A stretch of 64,000 bases of DNA from Aquisalimonas sp. 2447. Lineage in GTDB: Bacteria; Pseudomonadota; Gammaproteobacteria; Nitrococcales; Aquisalimonadaceae. The notes beneath the pieces were generated by a model that was not told the origin of the DNA, did not search any database, and worked only from the letters and a program-made list of their open reading frames with translations. The stretch covers positions 1,580,501 to 1,644,500 of the forward strand of contig NZ_CP050695.1 in the NCBI RefSeq assembly GCF_012044895.1, given 5' to 3'. Of this stretch, positions 8,392-17,923 are shown piece after piece (within the stretch, counting starts at the first letter, position 1; each line of letters opens with the position of its first letter). Both the position numbers and the translations under genes were made by a program.

Positions 8392-9083
8392 ATGCCGTGG
8401 GATGTATGCAGCGCGTGCCAGAGCGGGGTGGCCAGCGTCCATATCCCGAAGGCGAGAATGAGTGAGCCACCGGCGCGCCGGAGCTTGAACATGTGCTTGC
8501 GCAACAGGTTGCCGGCAACTGTGACTCCGGCCATCGCGGGGAGCGTCCCCAGCCCGAAGGCGATCATCACCGACGCGCCGCTCAGTGTTGAACCGGACAC
8601 CGCCGCCGTAAGCAGCATGGTGTACACCAGGCCACAAGGCAACCATCCCCACAGGCCGCCCACCGCGAACGCCTGGATCTGATTGCGTGGCGGCAGCAGG
8701 CGCCGGGCCAGCGGTGAGATATGCCGCCACAGGCCTGCGCCCAGCGCCTCGATGCGCCGCAGGCCGGACCAGTTCACCAGCAGATACAGTCCGATACCAA
8801 CCATCACCAGGCCGGTGACAACACGGAGCAGGCCCAGCCAGACCTGGCTGTCCAGGCCACTGCCTGCAACGGCCCCAAGAAACCCCACGACTGCACCGAA
8901 CAGGGCGTAGCTGGTGATCCGCCCGGTGTTGTAGGCCATGGCGTAGGACGCCGCGGTGAGCGCGGAACCCTTCGGCGCCGAACTGCCAAGCGCGCCGGCG
9001 ATACCGCCGCACATGCCCAGACAGTGGGTGCTGCCGACGAATCCGATCAGTAACGCGGCCACCAGCGTCAGTTCAGAGTCCAT
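8385..9083 (-). CDS. TauE/SafE (UreH-like) membrane protein
   Basis: A 232-residue inner-membrane protein with about six helices. The N-terminal GSTHCLGMCGGI motif and the central GGLWGWLPCGLVYTML motif are the paired cysteine-containing signatures of the UreH/DsbD-like branch often annotated as sulfite exporter TauE/SafE or heavy-metal transport and cytochrome-biogenesis proteins. The ATG at 9081-9083 is chosen because AGGAG lies upstream; the longer open frame has no such site. Its actual cargo (electrons, copper or an anion) cannot be told from sequence. Confidence 0.75.
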   Translation of the reverse strand: MDSELTLVAALLIGFVGSTHCLGMCGGIAGALGSSAPKGSALTAASYAMAYNTGRITSYALFGAVVGFLGAVAGSGLDSQVWLGLLRVVTGLVMVGIGLYLLVNWSGLRRIEALGAGLWRHISPLARRLLPPRNQIQAFAVGGLWGWLPCGLVYTMLLTAAVSGSTLSGASVMIAFGLGTLPAMAGVTVAGNLLRKHMFKLRRAGGSLILAFGIWTLATPLWHALHTSHGMH

Positions 9084-9132
9084 GCGATCTGCTCCTGGGG
9101 CCCCGGTAACCGCGACGGCCCTGCGATCGGCC

Positions 9133-9165
9133 AAAAAAAAGGGTCAGGCCGATTGGCCTAACCCT
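9133..9165 (-). terminator. Rho-independent terminator of tRNA-Asn
   Basis: On the minus strand an 11-bp stem (AGGGTTAGGCC paired with GGCCTGACCCT, one G-T pair, loop AATC) is followed by eight T residues. It lies 8 bp beyond the CCA end of the tRNA. Confidence 0.92.
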
Positions 9166-9172
9166 TCCATTC

Positions 9173-9248
<76 letters not shown>

Positions 9249-9308
9249 TCTGTTCAGGGCCGCTATTCTACAGAACGGCGGCCGGCCGTCAACCGGCCGG
9301 AAACCGCC

Positions 9309-10490
9309 TCATCCCAGCGCCTTCGCCAGCCGCTCCATCGCCTTCTCCAGGTTCTCCATGCTGGTGGCGAAGGAGATCCGGGCGTAGCCGTCGAGGCCGA
9401 AGGCGGAGCCCGGGACCAGGGCCACGTTGGCCTCGTTGATCAGGTGCTCGGCCAGCTCCATGTCGTTCTTCAGGCCGAGGTTCTTGATGGCACCCTGCAC
9501 CCGGGGGAAGGTGTAGAAGGTGCCGTCGCCCTCGATGGCCTCGATGCCCTTGATGTCGTTCAGGGCCTTGACCACGAAGTCGTGGCGCTCCTTGAAGGCC
9601 TTGAGCATGGGCGCGATGCAGCCCTGGTCACCCGTGAGCGCCGCCACCGAGGCGGCCTGGGCGATGGAGCACGGGTTGGAGGTGCTCTGGGACTGGATCT
9701 TCTTCATGGCGCCGATGACGTCCGCCGGGCCGGCGGCGTAGCCGATGCGCCAGCCGGTCATGGAGTAGCCCTTGGAGACGCCGTTGATGACGATGGTCCG
9801 ATCCTTCAGGGACGGACAGGCGTTGACGATGTTGGTGAACGGCTCGTCCGCCCAGAGGATGTGCTCGTAGATGTCGTCGGTGAGCACCAGGGCCCGCGGG
9901 TAGTCCTCGAGCACCTTGCCCAGCGCCTCCAGCTCGGCGCGGGTATAGGCGACGCCGGTGGGGTTGGACGGGCTGTTCAGGATCACCAGCCGGGTCTTGC
10001 TGGTGAGCGTGGCTTCCAGCTGCTCCGGGGTGATCTTGAACCGCTGTTCCTTGGTGGCTTCGATCTCCCGCGGCACGGCATCCGCCAGCAGGGCCATGTC
10101 CGGGTAGGAGACCCAGTAGGGGATCGGGATCACCACCTCGTCATCCGGGTTCAGCACAGCCTGCATCACGTTGTAGATGCTGTGCTTGGCGCCGGCGGAG
10201 ACGAGGATCTGATTGCCCTCGTAGTCCAGCCCGTTCTCCCTGGAGAACTTCTGTTGCACCGCCTGCTTGAGCTCGGGGGTGCCATCAACGGGCGTATACT
10301 TGGTCTTGCCGGCGCGAATCGCCTCGATGGCGGCCTCTTTGATATGCTCCGGCGTGTCGAAATCAGGCTCCCCGGCACCCAGGCCGATAATGTCGTGGCC
10401 GGCTGCGCGCATTTCCGCGGCGCGGGCCGTCACGGCGAGGGTAGGTGAGGGTTTGACGCGCTGAACCCGGTTCGCGAGGGAGTTGTCCAA
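9309..10490 (-). CDS. aspC: Aspartate-type aminotransferase (class I, PLP-dependent)
   Basis: A 393-residue fold-type I aminotransferase, probably aspartate (or aspartate/prephenate) transaminase of the Ib subgroup. Visible features: substrate loop YTPVDGTPELK, NSPSNPTG, DDIYEH, and the PLP lysine in NGVSKGYSMTGWRIGY. The usual N-terminus of the family (DNSLANRVQRVKPSPT) begins at a TTG (10488-10490) with CGGAGG 5 nt upstream, so TTG is the preferred start; upstream ATGs add about 9-30 unusual residues and lack a good ribosome site. It is divergent from uvrB. Confidence 0.88.
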   Translation of the reverse strand: MDNSLANRVQRVKPSPTLAVTARAAEMRAAGHDIIGLGAGEPDFDTPEHIKEAAIEAIRAGKTKYTPVDGTPELKQAVQQKFSRENGLDYEGNQILVSAGAKHSIYNVMQAVLNPDDEVVIPIPYWVSYPDMALLADAVPREIEATKEQRFKITPEQLEATLTSKTRLVILNSPSNPTGVAYTRAELEALGKVLEDYPRALVLTDDIYEHILWADEPFTNIVNACPSLKDRTIVINGVSKGYSMTGWRIGYAAGPADVIGAMKKIQSQSTSNPCSIAQAASVAALTGDQGCIAPMLKAFKERHDFVVKALNDIKGIEAIEGDGTFYTFPRVQGAIKNLGLKNDMELAEHLINEANVALVPGSAFGLDGYARISFATSMENLEKAMERLAKALG

Positions 10491-10647
10491 TGAAGCCTCC
10501 GAGTGATTCTGGGACATTGTCCGGAGCATGACCGCGCAAGTCGTGATCAATCCGGCAGAGTGGTTTTCAGCCGCCAATCATAGTCGAAATCACCCATCAC
10601 CTGAAGGCAACTCCCTTGTTCCAACCAGGCAAGAGTCCGCGTTATCC

Positions 10648-12678
10648 ATGAATAAGCCCTTCCGCATGCACTCCCAGTACGAGCCGGCGGGCGACCAGCC
10701 GCAGGCCATCAGCGAACTCGTGGAGGGGATCAACGACGGGCTCTATCACCAGACCCTGCTGGGCGTCACCGGCTCCGGCAAGACCTTCACCATGGCCAAC
10801 ATGATCCAGGATCTGCAGCGCCCCGCCCTGGTGATGGCGCCGAACAAGACCCTGGCGGCCCAGCTCTACGGCGAGATGCGGGAGTTCTTCCCGGAGAATG
10901 CGGTTGAGTATTTCGTCTCCTACTACGACTACTACCAGCCGGAAGCCTACGTGCCGTCGTCGGACACCTTCATCGAGAAGGATGCCTCGGTGAACGACCA
11001 CATCGAGCAGATGCGGCTGTCCGCCACCAAGGCCATCATCGAGCGGCGGGACACCATCATCGTCGCCTCGGTGTCCTGCATTTACGGCCTGGGCGACCCG
11101 CAGTCGTACCTGAGCATGGTGCTGCACCTGGTGCGCGGTGACGTGGTGGACCAGCGCCAGATCATGCGGCGCCTGGCGGAGCTCCAGTACACCCGCAACG
11201 ACACCGAACTGCGGCGCGGCACCTACCGGGTGCGCGGCGAGGTCATCGACGTCTTCCCGGCGGAGTCGGAGTCCGAGGCGGTCCGCGTGGAACTCTTCGA
11301 CGACGAAGTGGAGCAGCTCAGCTGGTTCGATCCGCTCACTGGCGATGTGCTGCGCAAGGCGTCGCGGATGACCGTTTACCCGAAGACCCACTACGTCACG
11401 CCGCGCAAGACGATTGTCGATGCCATCGAGGAGATCAAAGAGGAGCTGCGCGAGAGGCTGGAGGAGCTGCGCGCCAACGACAAGCTGCTGGAGGCCCAGC
11501 GCCTGGAGCAGCGCACCCGCTTTGATCTGGAGATGATGCAGGAGTTGGGCTACTGCAACGGGATCGAGAACTACTCCCGCTATCTCTCGGGGCGCCAGGC
11601 CGGTGAGCCGCCACCGACGTTGTTCGACTATCTGCCGTCGGATGCGCTGCTGTTCATCGACGAGTCCCACGTGACCATCCCGCAGATCGGCGGCATGTAC
11701 CGGGGCGACCGAGCGCGCAAGCAGACCCTGGTGGAATACGGCTTCCGTCTGCCTTCGGCCCTGGACAACCGCCCGCTGCGGTTTGACGAGTGGGAGCGGC
11801 TGGCGCCGCAGATGGTGTTCGTCTCCGCCACGCCGGGGCCGTACGAGGAGCAGCACTCCGGCAAGGTGGTGGACCAGGTGGTGCGGCCCACCGGCCTGGT
11901 GGATCCGCAGATCGACGTGCGCCCGGCCACCACCCAGGTGGACGACCTGCTGGGCGAGGTGAGCGAACGGGCGGCCCGCGGCGAACGCACCCTGGTGACC
12001 ACCCTGACCAAGCGTATGGCCGAGGATCTCACCGAGTACCTCACCGAGAACGGCAACAAGGTCCGCTACCTGCACTCGGACATCGACACCGTCGAGCGCA
12101 TGGAGATCATCCGCGACCTGCGCCTGGGTACCTTCGACGTGCTGGTGGGCATCAACCTGCTGCGCGAGGGGCTGGATATCCCGGAGGTGACCCTGGTGGC
12201 CATCCTGGATGCGGACAAGGAGGGGTTCCTGCGTTCCGGGCGTTCACTGATCCAGACCATCGGCCGCGCCGCCCGCAACGTGGACGGTACCGCCGTGCTC
12301 TACGCCGACAAGGTCACCGACTCCATGCGCGCTGCCATCGACGAGACCGAGCGCCGGCGCGAGAAGCAGATCGCCCACAACGAGGCCCACGGCATTACCC
12401 CGCAGACCATCCGCAAGGCGGTGGCGGACATCATGGAGAGTGGTGGCGCCGGCGTGCCCGGCCGCTCGGAACAGGCAGCGAAGGTGGCGGAAGAGGCCGC
12501 CCAGTATGCGGATCTTACCCCGGCCCAGGCGGTCAAGCGCATCAAGGAGTTGGAGCAGCAGATGTACGCCCACGCCCGCAATCTGGAGTTCGAGGACGCC
12601 GGGCGGGTGCGCGACGAGATCCGCCGGCTGGAGGCCTACGCCCTGGAGCGTCCGGATGTGAAAGCGGGCTCGGCATGA
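10648..12678 (+). CDS. uvrB: UvrB, excinuclease ABC subunit B
   Basis: A 676-residue protein, the normal length for UvrB (E. coli 673). It starts [18 protein letters not shown] and has Walker A GVTGSGKT, the beta-hairpin region [17 protein letters not shown], Walker B DESH, helicase motif [11 protein letters not shown], and the C-terminal UVR domain (about residues 635-670) that binds UvrC. UvrB verifies DNA damage after loading by UvrA and recruits UvrC for incision. An earlier in-frame ATG at 10528 would add 40 atypical residues and overlap the divergent gene. No LexA-type box is seen in the 157-bp divergent region. Confidence 0.97.
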   Translation: MNKPFRMHSQYEPAGDQPQAISELVEGINDGLYHQTLLGVTGSGKTFTMANMIQDLQRPALVMAPNKTLAAQLYGEMREFFPENAVEYFVSYYDYYQPEAYVPSSDTFIEKDASVNDHIEQMRLSATKAIIERRDTIIVASVSCIYGLGDPQSYLSMVLHLVRGDVVDQRQIMRRLAELQYTRNDTELRRGTYRVRGEVIDVFPAESESEAVRVELFDDEVEQLSWFDPLTGDVLRKASRMTVYPKTHYVTPRKTIVDAIEEIKEELRERLEELRANDKLLEAQRLEQRTRFDLEMMQELGYCNGIENYSRYLSGRQAGEPPPTLFDYLPSDALLFIDESHVTIPQIGGMYRGDRARKQTLVEYGFRLPSALDNRPLRFDEWERLAPQMVFVSATPGPYEEQHSGKVVDQVVRPTGLVDPQIDVRPATTQVDDLLGEVSERAARGERTLVTTLTKRMAEDLTEYLTENGNKVRYLHSDIDTVERMEIIRDLRLGTFDVLVGINLLREGLDIPEVTLVAILDADKEGFLRSGRSLIQTIGRAARNVDGTAVLYADKVTDSMRAAIDETERRREKQIAHNEAHGITPQTIRKAVADIMESGGAGVPGRSEQAAKVAEEAAQYADLTPAQAVKRIKELEQQMYAHARNLEFEDAGRVRDEIRRLEAYALERPDVKAGSA

Positions 12679-12689
12679 GTCGAGCCCGC
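12664..12689. terminator. Hairpin at the end of uvrB
   Basis: A 9-bp perfect stem (GCGGGCTCG at 12664-12672, CGAGCCCGC at 12681-12689, 8-nt loop) overlaps the uvrB stop codon and lies just before the end of the convergent ligase gene. No T run follows. Confidence 0.5.
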
Positions 12690-12701
12690 GGTCTCAACCC
12701 A

Positions 12702-14678
12702 CTATTCAGTAAGCTCCTTCCCGAACCGGATGTAATCATCCAGCGTGTCCGGATTGGCGCAGGCGTCCCGGCTCACGGCCTTCTCTTCGGGATACCCCAG
12801 TAGCAGTTTCTTCACCGGCACTTCCATCTTCTTGCCGCTCAGGGTCCGCGGAATGCCGTCCACGGCGATGATGGCGTCCGGCACGTGGCGGGGCGAGAGA
12901 TCCCTGCGGACCTTGTTCCGGATCTCCTTGTCCAGCGTCTCGTCCAGTTCCGTACCCTCGCTCAGCACGACGAACAGCGGCATGTAGAGCTGGCCGCCGC
13001 CGCGTTCCACGTTCACCACCAGGCTGTCCTGGATGGCATCCAGGTCCTCCACCACCCGGTAGAGCTCGGCGGTGCCCATGCGTACGCCGTAGCGGTTCAG
13101 GGTGGAGTCGGAGCGGCCGTAGATGATGCAGCTGCCGCGGGAGGTGATCTTGATGAAATCCCCGTGGCGCCAGACACCCGGGAACATGTCGAAGTAGCTC
13201 TCCCGGTAGCGGCTGCCATCGTCATCGCCCCAGAAGAACAGCGGCATGGAAGGCATGGGACGGGTGATGACCATCTCGCCGACTTCGTCGACAAGCGGGT
13301 TCCCGTGATCGTCCCAGGCTTCAACGCTGGCGCCCAGGAGACGCGCCTGGATCTCGCCGGCGTGGACCGGCAGCGTCGGCACGCCGCCAACGAAGCCCGC
13401 GCACACGTCCGTGCCGCCGCTGCTGGAGGCAAGATGCACGTCCGGGTTCACCTGCTCGTATACCCACTGGAAACCCTCCGGCGGCAGGGGCGAGCCCGTG
13501 GCGCCGATGCCCTTGATATGGCCGAGATCGTAGTGCTTGCCCGGCGTACGGCCGGCCTTCATGCAGGAGGTGAGGAACGCCGCGCTGATACCCATCTGGT
13601 TTATGCGCGCCTCCTCACACAGCCGCCAAAGGCGGTCCATGTCCGGGTAGCCGGGGTTGCCGTCATAGAGCACCAGGGTGCCGCCGTTGAGCAGCATGCC
13701 CGTGAGCGCGTTCCACATCATCCAGCCGGTGGTGGTGAACCAGAAGCAACGGTCGCCGGCGGCGACATCACTGTGCAGATGGCCGGCCAGGGTGTGCTGC
13801 ACGGTGATGCCGCCGTGGCCATGGACGATGGCCTTGGGCATACCGGTGGTGCCCGACGAGTAGAGCACCCACAGGGGGTGATCGAAGGGCACTGGCTCGA
13901 AATGCAGCGCGGCGCCCTGGCCGCGGCCGAGGAACGCATCCCAGGTCTCGGGACGCCGCAGGCGGCCGGCATCGGCGTGGCCGTCCAGATAGGGCAGGAG
14001 CACCGTGTGTTCCACCGTCGGCAGTTTGTCCTGGAGGTGGCGAACCACCTCCATGCGGTCGAAGGCCTTGCCGTTGTAGCGGTAGCCGTCCACCGCCAGC
14101 AGCACCTTCGGCTCGATCTGGGAGAAGCGGTCCACCACGCTGGGTGTGCCGAAATCCGGCGAGCAGGAGGACCAGATCGCGCCGAGGCTGGCCGTGGCCA
14201 GTGCCGCGACAATGGTCTCCGGGATGTTGGGCATGTAGGCCACCACGCGATCACCCCGGCCCACGCCGAGTTGCCGCAGGGCTTCCGTGGCCGCGGCCAC
14301 CTGCTCCTGCAGTTCGCTCCAGGTGACGGTGCCGAGTTCCTCCCGCACCTCGGAGCAGTGCAGCAGAGCGGGTTTGTCACCGTCGGCGTGGCGCAGCGCG
14401 TGTTCCGCCCAATTGAGCTGGCTGCCGGTGAACCATTGTGCGCCCGGCATCTCCCGAGTGGTGAGGACCTGTTGATAGGGCGTGGCCTTGAATTCGAAGT
14501 ACTCCCAGGCGGCGGCCCAGAAGTCCTCCAGATGCTCCGTGGACCAGCGCCACAGCGCGTGGTAGTCCGGCAGGTCCAGGTCGCGTGTTTCTTCCAGCCA
14601 GCGCCGGAACCGCGTGATGTTCGCGTTCTCGATGCGCTGGTTGCCCGGCTCCCAGAGCAGGGTGCCTTCTTCGATCAT
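12702..14678 (-). CDS. Acetoacetate-CoA ligase
   Basis: A 658-residue ANL-superfamily enzyme, the length and N-terminal layout (LLWEPGNQRIENANITRF) of acetoacetyl-CoA synthetase, EC 6.2.1.16. It activates acetoacetate with ATP and CoA. AMP-binding motifs are YSSGTTGMPKAIVHGHGG and, near the C-terminus, the acylation lysine motif SGKKMEVPVKKLL. GAGGAG precedes the ATG. The gene would allow use of ketone bodies or stored polyhydroxybutyrate, but no PHB or ketone genes are adjacent. Convergent with uvrB. Confidence 0.93.
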   Translation of the reverse strand: MIEEGTLLWEPGNQRIENANITRFRRWLEETRDLDLPDYHALWRWSTEHLEDFWAAAWEYFEFKATPYQQVLTTREMPGAQWFTGSQLNWAEHALRHADGDKPALLHCSEVREELGTVTWSELQEQVAAATEALRQLGVGRGDRVVAYMPNIPETIVAALATASLGAIWSSCSPDFGTPSVVDRFSQIEPKVLLAVDGYRYNGKAFDRMEVVRHLQDKLPTVEHTVLLPYLDGHADAGRLRRPETWDAFLGRGQGAALHFEPVPFDHPLWVLYSSGTTGMPKAIVHGHGGITVQHTLAGHLHSDVAAGDRCFWFTTTGWMMWNALTGMLLNGGTLVLYDGNPGYPDMDRLWRLCEEARINQMGISAAFLTSCMKAGRTPGKHYDLGHIKGIGATGSPLPPEGFQWVYEQVNPDVHLASSSGGTDVCAGFVGGVPTLPVHAGEIQARLLGASVEAWDDHGNPLVDEVGEMVITRPMPSMPLFFWGDDDGSRYRESYFDMFPGVWRHGDFIKITSRGSCIIYGRSDSTLNRYGVRMGTAELYRVVEDLDAIQDSLVVNVERGGGQLYMPLFVVLSEGTELDETLDKEIRNKVRRDLSPRHVPDAIIAVDGIPRTLSGKKMEVPVKKLLLGYPEEKAVSRDACANPDTLDDYIRFGKELTE

Positions 14679-14724
14679 GATGTCTCCTCGCTAAGGTGCG
14701 CCGGTGGCGCGTGTTGTTCTTGAT

Positions 14725-14874
14725 GGCGGACCTGAAGGTCCGCCCTACGCTGTCGGTGGCTTCTTCAGGCACCGTGGGCTGTTACGGCTTGCATGGCGGA
14801 CCTGAAGGTCCGCCCTACGCCTGGACTACATCGTGATGTCCGGCGAATGCGTAGGGTGGATCTTCAGATCCACC
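14725..14874. repeat. Three REP-like units (copies 5, 6, 7)
   Basis: Copies 5 (14725-14749) and 6 (14795-14819) are identical, in the same orientation and 70 bp apart: GGCGGACCT, GA, AGGTCCGCC, then CTACG. Copy 7 (14850-14874) is inverted relative to them and is a compensated variant: GGTGGATCT pairs with AGATCCACC. They fill the 225-bp gap between the ligase and the hydroxyacid oxidase gene. Confidence 0.85.
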
Positions 14875-14903
14875 ATTGCCCGACATGCGGTCTGCACCCA
14901 CGT

Positions 14904-16055
14904 TCACTCCACCAACAGATCCCGGTCCACGTCCGAAAAGTTCGCCTTGCCGGCCAGCGCCATGGTCAGGTCCGTGTCCGCCAGCACCCGCTGGATCACT
15001 TCGCGCACGCCGTCCTCGCCGTCCAGCGCCAGGCCCCAGATGTAGGGGCGCCCGAGCAGCACGGCGTCGGCGCCCAGCGCCTTGGCCTTGAGCACGTCGG
15101 CGCCGTTGCGGATGCCGCTGTCGAACAGCACCGGCACCCGGCCGTTCACCATGGTGGCCACGTCGGGTAGCGCGTCCAGGGCGGCGATGCTGCCGTCCAC
15201 CTGGCGGCCGCCGTGGTTGGAGACGATGATGCCGTCCACGCCGTGCTCCAGCGCCAGGCGGGCGTCGTCCGGGTGCACAATGCCCTTCACCAGAATGGGC
15301 AGGTTCGTGGCCTGGCGCAGGGTGGCCAGGTCCTTCCAGGTCTTCGAGGGGTCGGCGAACTGCTCCGCCCAGCGGCGCACCGAGGGCCACATGTCCTCCT
15401 CGGGCGGCCGTTCCAGCCCCTCCCGGAACCACGGGTCGGAGGTGTAGTTGGCCAGGCCCTGGCCGTTGAGAAAGGGCAGGAACGCGTTCTGGAGGTCCTG
15501 CGCCCGCCAGGCCATCATCTTGGTGTCCAGCGTGACGACGATGGCGTCGTAGCCGGCCTGTTCGGCGCGTTGCACCAGGCTCTCGGCGAGCTCCGGGCTA
15601 CGCGGCCAGTAAAGCTGGAACCAGCGCGGCGAGCCACCCATGGTCTCGGCAACGCTCTCCATGCTGTGGGCGGAGACGGTGGACAGGATCATGGGCACGT
15701 TCAGGGACGCGGCGGCCTTCGCCACAGCCAGCTCCGCCTCCGGGCGAATGATGCTCTGCACGCCGATGGGTGCCAGCAGCAGGGGCGAGGGCAGGGTGCG
15801 GTCGAACAGGGTGATGGACAGATCCCGTTCGGAGACATCCGTGAGCATGCGCGGGTGAATCCGGTAGCGGTCGAACGCCGCCCGGTTGGCGTCCATGGTC
15901 ACTTCCCCGGCGCCCCCGGCCACGTACCAGTAGGATTCCTTCGAGAGCACCTGCCCGGCGGCGTGTTCCAGGTCCTCCATGCGCATGGGCATGCGCGGCC
16001 GCGCACCCTTGAGCCCGGCCTGGTAGATCTTGAGCTGGTGATCGCCGTAATGCAT
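14904..16055 (-). CDS. FMN-dependent 2-hydroxyacid oxidase (lactate 2-monooxygenase/L-lactate oxidase family)
   Basis: A 383-residue FMN-dependent alpha-hydroxyacid oxidase with a TIM-barrel fold. The N-terminus (KIYQAGLKGARPRMPM) is closest in style to lactate 2-monooxygenase. Features: YWYVAGGAGEVT, LLLAPIGVQS, LVKGIVHPDDA with the flavin-binding lysine, the active-site SNHGGRQVDG, and FDSGIRNGADVLKAKALGAD for FMN phosphate. ATG at 16055 has GAGGAG 9 nt upstream. The product could be pyruvate or acetate plus CO2 depending on the branch. REP-like repeats bracket the gene on both sides. Confidence 0.85.
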   Translation of the reverse strand: MHYGDHQLKIYQAGLKGARPRMPMRMEDLEHAAGQVLSKESYWYVAGGAGEVTMDANRAAFDRYRIHPRMLTDVSERDLSITLFDRTLPSPLLLAPIGVQSIIRPEAELAVAKAAASLNVPMILSTVSAHSMESVAETMGGSPRWFQLYWPRSPELAESLVQRAEQAGYDAIVVTLDTKMMAWRAQDLQNAFLPFLNGQGLANYTSDPWFREGLERPPEEDMWPSVRRWAEQFADPSKTWKDLATLRQATNLPILVKGIVHPDDARLALEHGVDGIIVSNHGGRQVDGSIAALDALPDVATMVNGRVPVLFDSGIRNGADVLKAKALGADAVLLGRPYIWGLALDGEDGVREVIQRVLADTDLTMALAGKANFSDVDRDLLVE

Positions 16056-16161
16056 GGATGTGTTCTCCTCCGCCGCGGGCGCGGCCTTGTTCGTTGGTGA
16101 TGGTTGTCGTTGCCCGAACTCTCGCAGGGGAGTCCGTGGAATCACAGGGCTCCGCGGCCTC

Positions 16162-16253
16162 CGTAGGGCGGACCTTCAGGTCCGCCAAATGGCGTTGCCA
16201 AGCCGCTGGGGCGTCCATGTCCGGCAACGGCGGATCTGAAGATCCGCCCTACG
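16162..16253. repeat. REP-like inverted pair (BIME-like), copies 8 and 9
   Basis: Copy 8 (16162-16186) starts CGTAGGGCGGACCT; copy 9 (16229-16253) is inverted and carries the variant GGCGGATCT/AGATCCGCC, with both arms changed so that pairing is kept. The pair lies between the divergent oxidase and marR-type genes, with the same spacing (67 bp start to start) as the pairs at 259 and 882. Confidence 0.85.
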
Positions 16254-16308
16254 TGCAGGCACTGTTCCTCACCCTACCGCAGGCACCAGCGTACGGGAAT
16301 GGAACACT

Positions 16309-16337
16309 ATTTTCTTAGTATCCTATCAATTAACATG
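16309..16337 (+). promoter_or_regulatory. AT-rich promoter/operator candidate of the marR-emrAB operon
   Basis: A short AT-rich island in GC-rich DNA, containing TTAGTATCCTATCAATTAA with imperfect dyad symmetry (outer TTA/TAA). It overlaps the probable promoter and first start codon, where a MarR/SlyA-type repressor normally binds its own promoter. The match to a defined MarR box is weak. Confidence 0.3.
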
Positions 16338-16343
16338 CAAACT

Positions 16344-16808
16344 ATGGCAACCGATGACACGCGCAGACCGGATAACTTCCGCGACCTGAACCGCTTTGGC
16401 TCCGCGCTGGCAGAGACGGCGCGGGTTTGGCGCATGCAGCTGGACAAGCGACTCAAGCCGCTGGGGCTCAGCCAGGCCAAGTGGCGGGCGTTGTTGAGCC
16501 TCGCCCGGGATGGCGAGGGCATGACGCAGACCGCCCTGGCGGAGCGGCTCGGGATCGAGGGCCCTTCCCTGGTGGGCCTGCTGGACCGACTGGCGGCCGA
16601 TGGGTGGATCGAGCGCCTGGTGTGCACCGATGACCGCCGGGCGCGGCGCATCTACCTTACCGAGAAGGCGCGCTCCACCCTGCAGGAGATCGAGGCCGTG
16701 GCCACTGAACTGCGCGAGGAGATTTTCGGCGACCTTCCGCGCGAGGAGCTCATGCAATGCCTCAATGTGCTGCGGCGCATTCGTGACAAGGCGGAGTCCC
16801 TGGAATGA
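16344..16808 (+). CDS. MarR/SlyA-family transcriptional regulator
   Basis: A 154-residue winged-helix regulator. The DNA-recognition part reads MTQTALAERLGIEGPSLVGL, followed by the wing with DDRRARRIYLTEKA, typical of MarR/SlyA proteins that sense small phenolic or lipophilic ligands. ATG at 16344 is chosen; an ATG three codons earlier is equally possible as neither has a strong ribosome site. It overlaps the following efflux adaptor gene by 4 nt (ATGA), so it probably represses its own emrAB-type operon. Confidence 0.85.
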   Translation: MATDDTRRPDNFRDLNRFGSALAETARVWRMQLDKRLKPLGLSQAKWRALLSLARDGEGMTQTALAERLGIEGPSLVGLLDRLAADGWIERLVCTDDRRARRIYLTEKARSTLQEIEAVATELREEIFGDLPREELMQCLNVLRRIRDKAESLE

Positions 16809-17923
16809 GCGACCCAGCGGTGAACAGTGACACCCGCCGCGAGGGCAATGGCCGCCCGCTGAAGATCGTCGTGGCCCTGGCCGTGGTGCTGGCACTGCTG
16901 GCCGGCGGCGGCTACTGGCTGTATGAGCGGTTGTTCTATGTCCACGAGATCGACGCCCGTGTGGAAGCGGACATGATTACCATCGCCTCCCGCCTGCCGG
17001 GCTGGGTGGAGGGCATGGATCTGCGCCAGGGCCAGCGCGTCAGTCAGGGCGAGGAACTGGTGCGTATCGACGCCCGGGAGGCGCAACGGCGCATGGCGGT
17101 GCTGGATTCCCGCCAGGAGGCGTTACGCCGGGAGCTGGATCAGATCGAAGCAGAACGGCAACTGGCCCGGGCCCGCACTGAGGCCCGGGTGCAGCGCGCC
17201 CGCCGTCAGGTGGCCGTGGCAGAGGCCAACGTGGAGCGCAGCGAGCGCGAACAGGACAAGGCGGAGGCGGATCTCCGCCGCCTGCGCGGCATGGCCGAGG
17301 ACAACATGGTCTCGGAACAGGAGGTCGATGACGCCCGTCATACCCTGCGCCTGGCAGAGAGCGACGCCCGCGCCGCCCGCGCCCGGCTGGACGAGGCCGA
17401 AGCCGCCGTCACCGAGGCCCGTGCCGAGGAGGCCCACCTGCAGGTGTTGCGAGCCACGGCGGCCACCCTGGAGGCGCGTATCGAGGAGCTCCGCGCTGAA
17501 CAGGAGGAAGCCGAGCTGGCGGTGAGCGATCGCGTGATCCGCAGTCCCATCGACGGCGTGGTCGCCGAGACGTTCGTCAACCCGGGTGAGCACGTGCGCG
17601 AGGGCCAGAATCTGCTGCTGGTGCACCGGCCCGGGGACGTCTGGGTCAAGACGAACCTCCGCGAAACCGATATCGCCGACGTAGCGGAGGGTCAGCCCGT
17701 GCGCATCCGTGTGGATGCCTTCCGGGGCGAGGATTTCTCCGGTCGGGTGGAGCAGATCGGCACCGCTGCCACCAGCGAGTTCGCCCTGCTGCCCAATCCC
17801 AACCCCAGCGGGAACTTCACCAAGGTGACCCAGCGCATTCCCGTGCGCATCAGCTTCGACGATCCACAAGCCCGTCTGCGCCCCGGCATGATGGTCGAGG
17901 TGAGGATTGACGTCCGAGACTGA
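16805..17923 (+). CDS. emrA: EmrA-type membrane fusion protein of a drug efflux system
   Basis: A 372-residue HlyD-family periplasmic adaptor: cytoplasmic start, one transmembrane helix (about residues 20-42), split biotinyl-lipoyl domain, a long coiled coil (about 95-235, rich in Arg/Glu/Ala heptads), and the beta-barrel part DRVIRSPIDGVVAETFVNPGE. It bridges the inner-membrane EmrB pump to an outer-membrane channel. Its ATG overlaps the marR stop and its end overlaps emrB, indicating translational coupling. No outer-membrane factor is encoded nearby, so a TolC from elsewhere would be used. Confidence 0.9.
   Translation: MSDPAVNSDTRREGNGRPLKIVVALAVVLALLAGGGYWLYERLFYVHEIDARVEADMITIASRLPGWVEGMDLRQGQRVSQGEELVRIDAREAQRRMAVLDSRQEALRRELDQIEAERQLARARTEARVQRARRQVAVAEANVERSEREQDKAEADLRRLRGMAEDNMVSEQEVDDARHTLRLAESDARAARARLDEAEAAVTEARAEEAHLQVLRATAATLEARIEELRAEQEEAELAVSDRVIRSPIDGVVAETFVNPGEHVREGQNLLLVHRPGDVWVKTNLRETDIADVAEGQPVRIRVDAFRGEDFSGRVEQIGTAATSEFALLPNPNPSGNFTKVTQRIPVRISFDDPQARLRPGMMVEVRIDVRD

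Noticed and set aside
10491-10647. Search for an SOS (LexA) box upstream of uvrB
   Set aside because: No CTG-N10-CAG dyad of the gammaproteobacterial type was found, so SOS control is not claimed.
14725-14874. Repeats at regular spacing that could suggest a CRISPR array
   Set aside because: Only three units, in mixed orientation, with unequal spacers, no cas genes, and the same unit is scattered as single copies and inverted pairs elsewhere.
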